Shown: positions 47,701-60,097 of the stretch, piece by piece
Layout: every line of letters starts with the position of its first letter
Position numbering within the stretch: the first letter of the stretch is position 1
DNA from: Pyronema omphalodes
Lineage: Eukaryota > Ascomycota > Pezizomycetes > Pezizales > Pyronemataceae
DNA length: 64,000 nucleotides
Assembly (NCBI GenBank): GCA_024516155.1
Contig: JAJJXM010000003.1
Coordinates: forward strand, 1,240,001-1,304,000
Reading direction: 5' to 3'
Program-made: the position numbers and the translations under genes
The notes under the pieces: generated by a model
Seen by the model: the letters and a program-made list of their open reading frames with translations, nothing else
Databases searched by the model: none
Told to the model about the DNA's origin: nothing

Positions 47701-49780
47701 CTAAATTTTGAATACATATACAGATGGAATGATGTCTGACATTGATTGGTCCTATTTCCAGATTCAATCCAGACACGTATTTGAAACGTTCCCAATACAA
47801 ATGCATATTGAAGTAGATGTTAATATACTTCTACACAGTGAAATTTCAGCGGGATTTACTGTTAGATATTTCGTCATATTGCATATCAGAAGTTGCTCGT
47901 ATACACGCAAAACAATAGCTATTGCTATTCGGCCACCTACTCCCGCGGCAAAAATACAGCAGCAGTCTTTCTGGATGCAACCATATTCAACCCAATAAAG
48001 AAGCAATAAATAACCTTTCCGGTGATCTTCATCATAAAATTTCTTATCGATTTGACACTCCTCATGGTTACCGATTATGTTTCGAATCCAACCCTATCAT
48101 CCTCTCGAGTGATGTTTCATGGCCTACAGAAGGCAGCATAAGATTTATGATCTTAGTCATGTCAGCAACACCACCACAAACCGTTATAGCCTACCCAAAT
48201 TAGAGGTATCAATAGAAAATCCGGAGCAGTAGTTACTTTCCCATATCACATCTTCGGTTACACCATACCAGGAACTCTAGACACAATGATTTCCAACCTC
48301 CAACTGTTGAGCATATACACCATAGGATGACATGTGATCCAAGTCGGTAATTAAGAAAATTCATGGCTACTATGCAATATCTTCGAAAAAGATCATATAC
48401 TATTTTTATTAAGAATCTCTCCAACCGATGCTCCAGTGGGAAGTTCATGAAACTTATCTGGGGTTTCAACCCCCAGGGATCTGCCTACACCCACAATCCC
48501 ATTTTTGCACAATCCACAGAAGTTCATTACGTCTATGTTCGTTTAAACTTTCTAAACTTTGCTTAACTTACATTAGCTAGTACAAACATAGGCAGTGTTA
48601 CCCAAGCACAGGCCACCTAAGCTCATATATACTAGCTTAATATCAAGTTCGAGTCCGGGTTTTATAGCCTTCCTCTGGTTAACACAGCTCAATGCCCGGA
48701 GTATTCAGAGTCCATTGAAGACGCATTCAGCGAGAATATAAACACAGACCGGCTTCGTTCTACGTTCAGGGTTCCTGTATAACCGGAAACCTACCACAAT
48801 GAGCATCAACGGGTATCACGACATGACTGGCCCTCTGGATCTGCGGTTTCACTCAATATTCTTGCCGTCGTGGCTGCGGGAATACGATGTAATACCAATA
48901 ATTACAGAGGAATGTTAACTGCCTGGAAGATGGCTGTGAATATTCCTCTCATAACAAGAATTATGTTATGTCATGTATTCTTCCCTAAGAAAGCCAACAT
49001 CATTCATACAATTTTTAGCTTGAATGAATTCAAGCATACGGAGGGCGTGATGTATAGGAAGCGCGGCAGTTAACTCTCATGCCCTAGCGGTCTACACAGT
49101 GTCAAGATGAATGTGCATTTTGAGATGCCTTGTCAAGTTTTGTAACACATTTGCCGAGTGAATTGTGTCAATTCTTTTTCTAAAGCGTTGTGGGATATTT
49201 CAGTCACGTTCTGGTACTTTACAAGTGTTATGAGTCTCGATTATGGATTTCAGTTGATTTACTCCTTTCTTTTAAGAATCTTCTTTATTTTTCATCAAGG
49301 AGAAAGCTTTGCATTCTCTGGCCTATACGGGCGGTGCTGTGATGACGTATCTAGTTACACAACGCTTAAGAAATGATACTCAGGTACATAGTTAGCCGAT
49401 CTCTCTTGCAGGGACGCTCCCAAAATTTTCAACGGCATTCGAGCACTTCCTAGTTCCTAGCATAGATTGATTAAATGTTCTTTAGTAAATGTGAAATGTT
49501 CAACTCTCCTCCAAAATCTCAACCCTTCATCTTGACTTGCCACTTTTCGTCGTCGCACCAACCCTATTCCACCACCAAAGCACTAAGATCAGGGATCCCG
49601 CGCGAATCGGAGTGGAAGCGCAAAGAACATTCCACCCAGGCGGAAAGGCCGTAGCCGTGATTGGCGTCGTCTGTACCCCACCACGCCGCACCTTCGATAA
49701 CCTCTACTCCCGCCGCTACACGCTCTCCGCCATACTTTCCTGGTATCGGATCCTAATCCCCAGTTACACGCCAACTCGTC
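44721..49780. other. 5.1-kb intergenic tract
   Basis: The first 500 bases are the 5' flank of the 856-residue gene. No other gene is supported. Two overlapping minus-strand frames between 46229 and 45615 are protein-like and may be a decayed or unrecognised gene. A pyrimidine-rich leader for CHIP lies at about 49500-49780. Confidence 0.45.
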
Positions 49781-50875
49781 ATGGCTTCTGCCGACGCCCT
49801 AAAGGTCGAGGGTAACAAGTGAGCCTCCCCCAAGCTCCAAGCTCCAGCTTCCACAGGGATCTCAAATGAGCTTCCAACTGCCTTATCCCCCGCAATAACC
49901 CAAGAATAGCGAAAGATGGAAACCACAAAGGGTCGCGCTGAATTGTGAAAATAGGTGGTTTGCAAGCGGCGACTACGGAAAGGCGGACAGTTTCTACACC
50001 CAGGCGATTATTAAAGACCCTACAAATGCGGCATACTTCACAAACCGAGCGTTAACTAGAGTACGGTTGGAGCAATGGGAGGCCGTTGTAAACGACTGCC
50101 AAAAAGCTATTGAGTTGGTACCGCAGAATAGTAAGTCCTATTCTATTTCCAATACTCTCGGGAGAGCTGTAAACGAATTTTGCACAGCGCCGGAGCTCCG
50201 TTGCTCTTTAGAGCTTGGAAAGGCTCGAGGAGGAATCAAAATATTGAGCTGACAAAATAAAAATAGTGAAAGCGTACACGTATCTTGGAAATGCATTGCT
50301 AAACCTCGGTCGTCCTGCGGAGGCGTTCTCGGCTAGTCAGAAGGCCTACGGGCTCGCGATTGAAGCAAAGTCTCCTTCCGTTTCTGCAATTGCAGCGGCA
50401 TGTCTTGCGGCAAAAAAAGCGCGATGGGAGCTTGAGGAAACGGAACGCATGGCACGCGAGAGCGTGCTATTGCGAGACACCCAGAAAATGTATCGGGATA
50501 CGATGGGAGCGGAAGAGGCAGAGGAAAAGTGTAGAGCATTGGAGGTAGTTTTTGGAAAATCCGATGAGGCGAGGTTACAGAGGAGAGAGGTGCCCGACTA
50601 TTTGATTGATATGATTACCTTTGGAATTATGTTTGATCCAGTTGTGGTAAGTTTCGTGGGATGGGATGTGCCTGGAGGGATAAAACTAACGAGCCCCATA
50701 GACTAAACTCGGACAATCGTATGACCGCGCCACGTTGATAGATCATTTGAAGCGAACAAAGACAGATCCATTGACGAAAGAACCATTGACGGAGGCGGAT
50801 CTACGACCTAACTTGGCGTTGAAGGCGGCTAGTGAGGCGTTTTTAAAGGAGAATGGGTGGGCAGTTGATTGGTAG
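49781..50875 (+). CDS. CHIP: CHIP-type E3 ubiquitin ligase (TPR + U-box, four exons)
   Basis: Exons 49781-49818, 49955-50130, 50267-50646 and 50702-50875 encode 255 residues, in frame throughout. CHIP/STUB1 binds the C-terminal EEVD tails of Hsp70 and Hsp90 through TPRs and ubiquitylates chaperone clients with E2 partners, in cytosolic protein quality control. Residues 1 to about 115 hold three TPRs: ALKVEGNKWFASGDYGKA, AAYFTNRALTRVRLEQWEAV, then KAYTYLGNALLNLGRPAEAF. A charged helical linker follows (KKARWELEETERMARES), then the U-box at about 180-250: VPDYLIDMITFGIMFDPVV, SYDRATLIDHLKRT, TDPLTKEPL, LRPNLALKAA. Intron 3 cuts inside the U-box. Human CHIP is 303 residues; this one has a shorter linker. 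No related genes adjoin it. Confidence 0.95.
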
Positions 50876-51997
50876 CGTCAAAATCACTGTTTTGATATTT
50901 CACATTTTTTTTAGCTTCTGTTAATGGAGTTGGTTATTATATACACTTGGTTTCGTACTGTTGGTTTCTTATTTCGTATTTTCGTACTGAGTTTTTCGTG
51001 TTTTGCATAGCGAGTCCCGGGTTGTTTTTGTGTACTGTAGTGCTGTTACTCTTGTATTGATTGGCGCCTTGGCAATGATTCTAGTCCCTTGAAAGCCGTT
51101 TGGTACGCCATAGTAGATCTCTGCTCGATAATTCTGACCTGTGGCACTCCACGAATATCATAATCCTTGTCTTTATCTGCATCTCTTCGTCTTCAGATAA
51201 TAAAGACTTTGTTAGATAGAGGAGATATTCAAGTCGACCTACAATTATACTTCAGTATAGTGGCGTACCCGATGATACCAAACGGCTTCACCGCAGAAAA
51301 TGAAAGAACATCAGTCTGCATTCCGAAAATTGATAGCTGGTTTCTGACTTATATCCAACAGCAGTTGCAAATTCGAATTCGGACACTAGTGTCCCAGCCA
51401 ACAGCAGAACAGCCTTTACCAATGCTATAAGACTGCGGCGCTATTCATGTTATCAACCTTCTGGGAAAGGTACCGTCATCTCAAGCAACAATTTGCAATC
51501 TCAGGGCAACTTGAGCGAGACATGATCTTGCTATGTATGCTATATCTCTTTATGTTTACAAATTATATGAACGGGATCAATCTTGCTCCCCTTTCATGCA
51601 AGAATACGCTAAGGTTGGAATTGTATTTTCGTTTCAACTAATCCACGGTTTTCTTAATGAAGCCATAGAGTGTGGGCAGTAACCACAGGGGAAACGGGGG
51701 TTACAATATCTGACAGGCTATTTAATTTAGTCGTAGTTGTGTTCTATATAGTGGTTTGTATAATGATGCAATATATTATGACTAAAAGGATTTGAATCAT
51801 CTATAGATTCAACATCAGCGAAAGATGTAACAACTTACAATACGAATCGGAACAAAAAATAATACACCAAACTCCAGTGAAACTCAACATTATCCGCTTG
51901 CAGCTGTAAAGTATCCCATAAAATCCCCTATGCCAACCCTTGTATCCCATATGAATATACAAATATCTCATGACCCTAAATGCTATCTCTCCCACGA
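50876..51997. other. Intergenic between convergent genes
   Basis: 3' flanks of CHIP and of the chromodomain gene. An 87-codon ORF at 51167-51430 has no recognisable feature. Nothing else seen. Confidence 0.45.
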
Positions 51998-53506
51998 TTA
52001 CCTGCGACCCAATCCCCACTCAAATCTCTCCACTACTGCGCTCGGTGAACCCCTGATAATTCGTCTATCAACCTCCTCAATCCCGTCTGCATACTCCCAA
52101 GTATCATCCTCCGACGGCCAACCTCTCCAATGGACCCTATATTGCTTTCTGTTCTTCCTCCATCGTTCTCCCCTGATACTCTCTATCGAATACTTTCCAT
52201 CCCGCTGTTTCCACCAGCTTGCCACCGCTCGCGCAGTTAAGGGTCCAGAATATTTAATAAGATTCCCAGAATGGTACCATCTTCCTGCTAGTGAACCAGG
52301 CGGAATTTCCAGCTCGGCACGACCATCGGCTAGGAGGTTTACCAGGAGGTATGGGCCATCATGAGGCCCATCTGGAGAAGGACGGAGAACGAGATCACCA
52401 GGTTTAAAGCTCGACAACGCTAACTGTGCCGTAGAAATACGGGGGCTGGGTTTGGGAGTAAGGAAGGTGGAGGGTGGGGATAACTGGCCGACAGTCTTCA
52501 AAGGCGAAAAGCAAGCAACGGAGGAGCTGTCCGAGGGCAGACTATCGGTTTGGTCAGTCACGGAGGAGCTTCGGTCGTAGTATGTGAGAGACGATGCTTG
52601 CTTCTCTCGTTTTATGTGGCGAGCTTCTTCTCTTTGAGATCCTTGAAAAATAATGCTGCGGGCTGGCGTGGGGCTAGTGGAGACTCGGTTGGAGTGGGAG
52701 TAGAATTTGTTGCTACGAGGAATGGGAGAAGGGCGGTATTGTTTCTCAGCCGTGGAATCGTAGGGCGGTGATTGGCGACAGTGGCTTTTTTGGGGCGAAT
52801 TTTGTCTGGAAGTTGATTGGCTGTCGGCTGGAGAGGAGGTCTGGTTACCATAACTGAGGGCCTGAGATAGTTCAAAGTTCAGTTGGCGGGATACTTGTTG
52901 ATCGATGGAGATTGCTGCAGACGGCTTGTAAGAGTATTTATAGGTTTGTGCTGGCTCAAATTCCAGTTCTCTGGTAGAGGTAAATGAAGAGAAGGAAGTC
53001 TGAGATTGACTAAACGATTTCTCTGACTCGAGCTCATAGTCGGTGGTTTCGGTTGAGCTCAATTCGCTAAGTTCGGTCTGGGAGCTTTCGTATGTGGTGT
53101 CGGAACTGAAGCCTTCTTGGGGAGCATTGATTACTCGCCTCTGTTCAACTCTCGTTAACCATTCATCTGCGGCAATGTCTAGCAGCTTTAGAAATATAAG
53201 GAGAGCTGTTGAAAACACAACAATCGTTGCAAGAATGTTTTGGAGCCTTTCCAAACAATGTATTGCCTCTATGGAGAACTCCGGAGTTCTATTTGATCCA
53301 TCATTGTCAGCAGAAGAGTTTGGCCAAAGCAATGCACTCTGTATCAGCTTCTCCAGATAATTTGACCAATGAAGCTTGCAACTCATTTCAACATCCACAT
53401 CTCTGGACTCGTAGATCTTTTTCAATACGGCGTGCATATCAGGGTAGCTGCTGATGGTGCCGTTCATCGTCGGCCACAATCTGTCATCCATAGCAGTCGT
53501 GTTCAT
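51998..53506 (-). CDS. Chromodomain protein with GPY/F-like module and a membrane helix
   Basis: Single exon, 502 residues from the first ATG (53506). A hydrophobic stretch at about 91-110 (ILATIVVFSTALLIFLKLL) looks like a membrane helix. Residues 130-360 are Ser/Gln/Thr-rich and disordered. At about 366-421, FKPGDLVLRPSPDG, HDGPYLLVNLLADG and HSGNLIKYSG are arranged like the end of a Ty3/gypsy integrase, where an FxxGDxVL strand and a GPY/F motif precede a short H-x-x-x-L-K/I-Y element. A chromodomain follows at about 438-477 (YSIESIRGERW, YRVHWRGWPSEDDTWE), with the aromatic cage residues present as Tyr, Trp and Trp. There is no protease, reverse transcriptase or integrase core, and no flanking long repeats. 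Most likely a host gene carrying an exapted integrase tail; possibly a chromatin or nuclear-envelope protein (inference). Divergent from the Zn2Cys6 gene at 54902. Confidence 0.8.
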   Translation of the reverse strand: MNTTAMDDRLWPTMNGTISSYPDMHAVLKKIYESRDVDVEMSCKLHWSNYLEKLIQSALLWPNSSADNDGSNRTPEFSIEAIHCLERLQNILATIVVFSTALLIFLKLLDIAADEWLTRVEQRRVINAPQEGFSSDTTYESSQTELSELSSTETTDYELESEKSFSQSQTSFSSFTSTRELEFEPAQTYKYSYKPSAAISIDQQVSRQLNFELSQALSYGNQTSSPADSQSTSRQNSPQKSHCRQSPPYDSTAEKQYRPSPIPRSNKFYSHSNRVSTSPTPARSIIFQGSQREEARHIKREKQASSLTYYDRSSSVTDQTDSLPSDSSSVACFSPLKTVGQLSPPSTFLTPKPSPRISTAQLALSSFKPGDLVLRPSPDGPHDGPYLLVNLLADGRAELEIPPGSLAGRWYHSGNLIKYSGPLTARAVASWWKQRDGKYSIESIRGERWRKNRKQYRVHWRGWPSEDDTWEYADGIEEVDRRIIRGSPSAVVERFEWGLGRR

Positions 53507-54901
53507 CGGAGTCAAATGTTGTTTGTTGATTTCGGTGAGGTGGGAGAATAGATGGAGCAAGTGGTGGAGTTTACGTGGTGAGCAGAACTGCGAGGAGCTC
53601 CGGTGATGGAGTACATGTAGAGGTGGAGGACCACAATGATGAACCTTAGGGTTTGGAAACCTCTACCTCAGCTGCCATTGAAGCTCAAGCCCCCGCTGCC
53701 GCACGCGCACGCGCATGAATATAGGTTAGGTTAAGGGCTCGAGTGAGGGCATCTGTTTTAGCGCGATATATCACAGGTTGGTTCATCTAGCTCCGCCAGA
53801 CAAACACCCGGAATAATTAACCCTGGATATTGACCAGTCACGGACCAACGCAGCAATTGATTGCCGGATAAATTCAACCCGGCGATACGAGATGTTCAAC
53901 CGGATTTTCACCTGCTTCGTAGAGACTCCACTTATGTTGAATTAAAGTTGTGTCAATGCGGGTTGTCAACAATGAGAACTTTGATGGGCCGATGGTTTCT
54001 CACATCCCCGCTCCCACGCGAGGATGTCACTAAGATGTATTTAAGGTAAGGGATAAGTGATCAACGATGATATGTATGAGGAAAAGTGCTGAAGAACCGG
54101 AGGCACCCGTGCCAAGGGTGAAGACACCCCCCAAGAAGATGGTAACGCTAATATGACAGAAAATCTTGCATAACTGATGCATCAAAGTGTTCTCGTGATG
54201 CATGGGAAGTAGTGTAGTACGAGGTACATAGTGTCTGCATGGAAAGAGATGAGTTGGTGTTGATGGATTTCATTCAACAGGATGCTTTGGGCTTTTTCAT
54301 TTCCTCTCTGGCCTCGATTTCCATGAACTTTCTACCCTATTTCTAATACAAAATTCATCCTTCATTTCACTCATCCATTATCTCGGATTCAACGGTCTCT
54401 CTCGGCTCCGAATTTCTCCCATCTCGGCCCATCCAACCAAGCTTTACGCCTCTCGGCTGTTGCTCACTAACCTCCTAGTCCGCCCTCCTATGGAGATCGC
54501 CGTTGATCAGTCGCTTGGCGATTCTTCAGAGAACACCCTCAGTCAAGCCGAACAAGTTGCCATTTAGCCAGCAAGTCTCCCAAAAATACATCACCGTCAG
54601 CTTTTCTCGCGCAATTCAGCCCTGAATATATCAAATTTAACGCCTGTCTAGAACCCGCAAAATCCATCCATTTCCCCACACTTTATCCCTACCTGGACAA
54701 CCGTGCTTTGCCGCTGCTCCCGACAGAACCTCACCACCCACCGCGTTCTGCCGTGACCCAACTGTAAAAAGCCGGCCATGTTCCCTTGTAAGCTCACAAG
54801 AGCCAAACCTTCCCGTTCTTTCCCCCCAACTCCCCGACCTGCCCCCGAGAAGAACGCCCAGTCCTCAATCAGCCAACCACAACAAAGAAGCCGCGCTCAC
54901 G
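53507..54901. promoter_or_regulatory. 1.4-kb divergent intergenic region
   Basis: It lies between the chromodomain gene (minus) and the Zn2Cys6 gene (plus), so it holds both promoters. The final 500 bases are pyrimidine-rich with many CCC/TCTC tracts, typical of a long fungal leader. Specific factor sites cannot be assigned. Confidence 0.5.
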
Positions 54902-57712
54902 ATGAACCGGGAGCTCAGTGAGGATCCCATCGCGCAAGCTAGCAATCCCGCCGGCAGCGGAGGAAGCGGCGGCGGCGGTGGTTCGCAGAACGGCGGCAGC
55001 GCAAATCAGCACAGTCCAAACACGAATGAGCAGACAGCAACACCCGCATCTTCAGTCGACAATGGAGGAGGATCAAAACGAAAGCGCGTTTCGCTGGCTT
55101 GTAACGCCTGTAGGTTAAGGAAATCAAAGGTTAGCTCTATGAAATTTAAAAATCCTCGTGTTTTTATTTCGCGTCGCTTAAAGAACCGTCAAATAAGTGC
55201 GATGGTGTAAGGCCGAAATGTTGCATGTGTAGAGGTGCGTATCCACTGCTTCTCCGAACGTCCCCCGGGGAAGAGTATATACTAATATCATGTGTAGATC
55301 TCGACTTTGATTGCGTATATCAACAATCGGCCTCTTCCGCGAATACGATTGTTAGCAAAGAGTATGGATATCTTCTTGACAAAATACTGGCGGTTCCTAA
55401 CGTGAAACAGCTACATTGGCCGGCTCGAATCACGTTTGTTGGCAGTTGAGAATCTGCTGGCAGCACAGGCGTCTCTTTCACAGCTTCGAAGTTCAGCTAC
55501 ACCGGTCGCCGAAGATCTAATTGAACAGAACGGGCACGTAAACGGGCACGGAAGAGGAGAATCGGTGGAGAGCATATCAGTTGGTCGGGCTAAACGAAAG
55601 CGAGAAGAAACAAATTCGCCACCCCCCGAATCCTCCGCAAGCGGCGAGATGTTTGTCAATGTACGAGGAGGACATTTGGAGGAGGATACTCCTGCTCCTG
55701 ATACCGTTCTCGACGGTATGGGTGCATTAAATTTGGGTGATGATGAAGACTATGGATATTTTGGTGCGTCTACCGCGGCTATTCTAGGGAAATACCAATA
55801 TGCAATACTAAACAGCAACAGGACCCTCATCGAATATTGCCTTCATTGGTCACGTAACTCGAGCTCTCGCAACTTCAGTCAGCGTAACTGGTGCATTCCA
55901 AAAAGACCTCCGTAGGGCCGAAGCCGCGGAAGTGCAATCCCGACCTCTCTCACCGGGTGCCATGAATGGAAGCGCCGAATTTGAGTTCCGCCCTGGTAAT
56001 GTCAACATCTACGCCATACCAGCCGAACACAAGGTCCGGCATTACATCTCGCAATACTTCCAAAACACCAACGTGTTATACCCGTATTTACATCAGCCTA
56101 CATTCGTGCAGACTTATGAGCATGCCTTGAAAGATGGATTTACAAAGGTTAGGAGGACCTGGTTGGCTCTGTTAAACTTGGTCATGGCCATGGGTGCGAG
56201 AACAAGCACAGAAACCGACGTCTCAACAGAGGATAAATACAAAACTGCAGAGCTCTTCTACCGCCGTGGATACGCTTTATGCAATGGCTACTTCCTGCGT
56301 CTCGCCAGCTTAGACGCCGTCAACCTATTGTTATTGATGTCCCACTACCTTCAGAGTACCAGGAAACCCGTGCAATGCTGGACCACCCACGGTCTCGCCA
56401 TCAGGGTCGCCATCCAGATGGGATTACACTCAACCCAAGCTCTCCAGAGATTTCCCCCTCTTGAGCGAGAAATGCGGAAACGCTCCTGGTACGGCTGTGT
56501 TTTACTTGACAGAACCCTGTGTATGACTTTCGGTCGGCCATCCGCCATCGCTGCATATGCAGACCACCTCGAGCTGCCCCTCGACGTAGAAGACGACGCA
56601 CTCCGGGCAAATATGATGACTCCTACCGTAAATCCTACTCAACCACCTGCGTGTACTTCGATCACCTTCTTCATCCTCTCTATTCAGCTGTACACACTCC
56701 TAGGTCGTATCATCGACGGCCTCTACGGCGGAAACCTAGGAGGAACCGATCCCTCCGAGCCCACCTTCACCGACGTCGCCAGAATAGCCGAGATTGAAGA
56801 AAAACTTGCGCAATGGCGACAGCAGCTTCCACAAGCGCTTCAGATTGTCTCCGCAGCAGATATCCCCGAGGGTGGCGGACCTCCTTCTCAGTTCTGGAGG
56901 CAGTCAATCATCTTGTCCTTGAGATATCACAATACGCGTGCTCTTCTGCATCGTCAATTTGCCGTCAAGGGTCTTTCCGAGATTTGGGGAGCTGGTCCTT
57001 CCACCAACCGTTTCGAAGGCGACTTTTTCTGGAACTTCGGTCTAGCTTCAATCAAGGCTTGTTCCGACTCGGCTATTGAGACAGTGGAGATTATTCACAA
57101 GGTTAAATACAGAAGCGATTTATTGGGTTTCTGGTGGTTTACTTTGTATTATACTTTCAATGCTAGTTTGGTGCTGGTGAGCAGGGTGCTCATTGTGAGT
57201 CAAGTTAGGCAGCTTGCACACAGGAGAGAAGCGGTACAGGAGACTGGGGATTTGCTTAGGCATTTAGAGATGGCGATGGAGACGCTGGATGTGTTGGCAA
57301 CCGGTAATCGTATTGCCAACCGATGCAGGCTGTTCTTGAAGAATCTCATGCGATATGTTGCTCCTCTCGGTATGTTTACCCCCTCTCAGCATATCCTTCC
57401 TTTAACATCAGTTACTGACATTTTTTTCCAGCTGCTTCGTCGCCGAGAACTCTCCAGGAGAATCCCCCGCTTATCTTCTCTGACCGGACATCCAACCAAT
57501 ACTTAAGCCAACAACATGTCAATGTTGACGACGGGTACGCAGAGGGAAAATCACCCTTCAGGGCACAATTGGGAGAGTTCATGTTGGAGAGTGATTTCAG
57601 TTATTTGCACTCGATATTACCACCCTTGGGTATGGAAATTGGTCAGATGGCACCAGAGAATGGATATGGTAATCAGAATGGAGGAAGCTATGGCATGGGA
57701 TATGAACAGTAG
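54902..57712 (+). CDS. Zn2Cys6 transcription factor with fungal_trans domain (six exons)
   Basis: Exons 54902-55129, 55198-55234, 55298-55361, 55411-55763, 55822-57369 and 57432-57712 total 2,511 nt and 836 residues, in frame. The cluster has C67, C70, C77, C84, C87 and C94 (C-x2-C-x6-C-x6-C-x2-C-x6-C), spread over three exons including one of 37 nt. A coiled-coil-like dimerisation helix follows (DYIGRLESRLLAVENLL). The YGYFGPSSNIAF block, joined by splicing at intron 4, is a hallmark of the fungal_trans (PF04082) regulators. That middle domain is in exon 5 from about residue 285: HYISQYFQNTNVLYPYLHQP, VRRTWLALLNLVMAMGAR, HGLAIRVAIQMGLH and RRSWYG-like RKRSWYGCVLLDR. N-terminal 60 residues are Gly/Ser/Asn-rich. 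Nuclear regulator; I cannot name the orthologue or its target pathway. Confidence 0.9.
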
Positions 57713-60097
57713 ACGTTGAAGTCTACAGGAAAATAGGATGGTCATGGAGGAACGGGATTTGATGGAAAAGAGCGATACAGGACAAAGGGGCAGGAATACA
57801 AAATCGTTCATGAGGGGATTATACCAGTGAAGGATACGGATAAGGATTGGATATGGGCCGTAATAGGAAGGTACGCAAAGCGGGTGAATAGTAATTTTGC
57901 TAGGATGTGCATGTAAGAAAAGTTTTGGGAGATACCACTTGGGTTTACAGTTTTTGTATTAAGTACTTGAATTTAAGGAGCTGTAGTACTATAACTATTT
58001 AGATAACATTTACCTTGGGGATGCGGAGTTTGTAAGGAACTGGGATGATAACTTGAAGGAACCTGGGAGTTTAGATTTTATTGTTGGTATACATACTTTT
58101 AGCACAGATGTTTTGTAATAGATCGGTAGAATTTGATACCCCACGAAATAGTTACAACAATCGACCGCCGATTCGAAGAATTTTCATCAAATTTACGCTT
58201 AAATCTCCGAGCGAATTTCCCCTTATGCAGATAACCGGAAGAAAAGATCTACCACAACAAAGCTTATTCTCAAGAAAGACTAGTTGGCGGACCTATGATC
58301 GGAGTTGCAAGTGGGGTTCACCGTTCGGCGGATAACCGTCTCGAACCGTCGTAGCGTCTCAAAAGACATCTTGCGTTGGAAGTTCCAGCCATTCACTCGA
58401 TGTGTATTCATCTCTGCGTCTAACTCGATCTTGGACACTCGGTCGGCGATGGGCTCAAGAGTAATCAAGCAAGTATCGAAACAGAAAGAAGATCAAGACG
58501 ACGAGATTCACCGACTATCACAACACAGCACTCGTTTATGTCACAAATCATACGATCTCACCCACTCTACGTACCCCACAGCCTCGCCTTACTCATCCCC
58601 GAAGCAGCACGCATAACGCATACTGCAGTCATCGGCAAATTTTCAACGACCACCTTTCATGATTCATATCAAAGCCTCAGGCAGCCTGAAGGTAACGAAG
58701 TCATTAGTAGCTTAACCTCGGTTTCTAGTTTTTCTGCCGCTCTGCAAAATGTAAGGCGAACAGTATGCAAACTTTCTGCCTGGTTTAGAAATCTCCGAGG
58801 AATGAAATGAAGGGCGGCGTTTGTCTCAAGTGTATTACTGTTTCGTGCGACGCATGCGGTCATAGATAATGCCTCTGTTGATGCGGGACATGAGATTGGG
58901 TTGAAAGGTGACTCTAGATTTAAAGTTACAGTCTGTAAAATATCCGTCATGTAAAATCCATGATTTTGGATGAGTAATGATGGTAATAATTAAGGCCCCA
59001 AGCCTGTCGATATATGCCGAGGTATGTCAAAATGACGAAAATCATCCTTCTCGCCGTGTATTAGGAGTGCCAAAACTGTTGAGAAAAAATGACTATGTTG
59101 AGATTTGCAGGAGTCGGTGTGGAGATAACGAGGCAACTTCGAGAGCGGTGAAGATGATGATGAAGGATAAGGCTGTGATCTTCGGGAAATTCACAATGTG
59201 ATGTCATTGGGGTAAAGCCTCGAACGTTAGTGATTCAGTTGATATCGTGAGTGTGGCAAATTAGTTGAAACCAAAAAAAAAGAAATATTTTGATGCGTCA
59301 GTTGGGCCTGAATACTTACTATAACCGTGTTGTATCTTTCGTAGTGGCAAGACTAATGACTATTATGATGCACGGCCGTTTCATGCTCTGCATGTATGAT
59401 GATATGATCCTCATCTTGCATTTCAAATTGATCTGAGTATCAGTATTTTTACCGCAGCGATACTTTAAGTAACTCAATTATGTCATTCAGTGAAAATTTG
59501 TATCTGTTAATTTACCCTGCTAAGATTACCGAGCAATCTCAGGCATCAATATGCAGTGTCATACATGCAGGGCGCTTTCTAAGCGTCGACATTTGATGCA
59601 ATGTGAGCCAAGAGTAGGTCAGGCGGGATTATACAAGATCAGATGAGATAATTTCTGTATCAGGCGTGATCTTCGATTATATACGTAGATTTATCTTGGT
59701 GGTTGTACGGGAATGGAATAGGGTGGGTGATTCATGAGATGTCACTAAGAGCATTGGAAGTTTCGAAAGAATGGCAAATCATGACATCATGTGTACCAAA
59801 CTTTAGACGTGTTGTAAAATATGACATAGCGTGCTAAGATGTCGTACAAATTGTGGACAGGTTCTCATCCCAAATCTTGTGCTTTTAATAATGCCGAGTG
59901 ATGTTTTGTAATCGCCACCAATTGTTCATAGAAATTCTCGGCAGTATGTTACAATTCACGTTTTCCTGGATAAATCAATGATTACATTTTGGCTTTAACT
60001 CCGACTCCAAGGATGGACAATTACCCGGCGAATAGCTTCTCATCAATTACTACGTCACGGTGATTCCGAACAATTGTTTTTCGCGCATTCTCATTCA
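57713..60097. other. Intergenic tract
   Basis: 3' flank of the Zn2Cys6 gene, then no supported gene. Overlapping frames at 58305-58616 and 58538-58810 (plus) carry no recognisable domain. Confidence 0.45.

Noticed and set aside
48645..48660. GTTCGAGTCC, T-arm-like motif
   Set aside because: No D-arm, anticodon stem or acceptor pairing upstream.
52550..53551. Plus-strand ORFs opposite the chromodomain gene
   Set aside because: Antisense shadows without family features.
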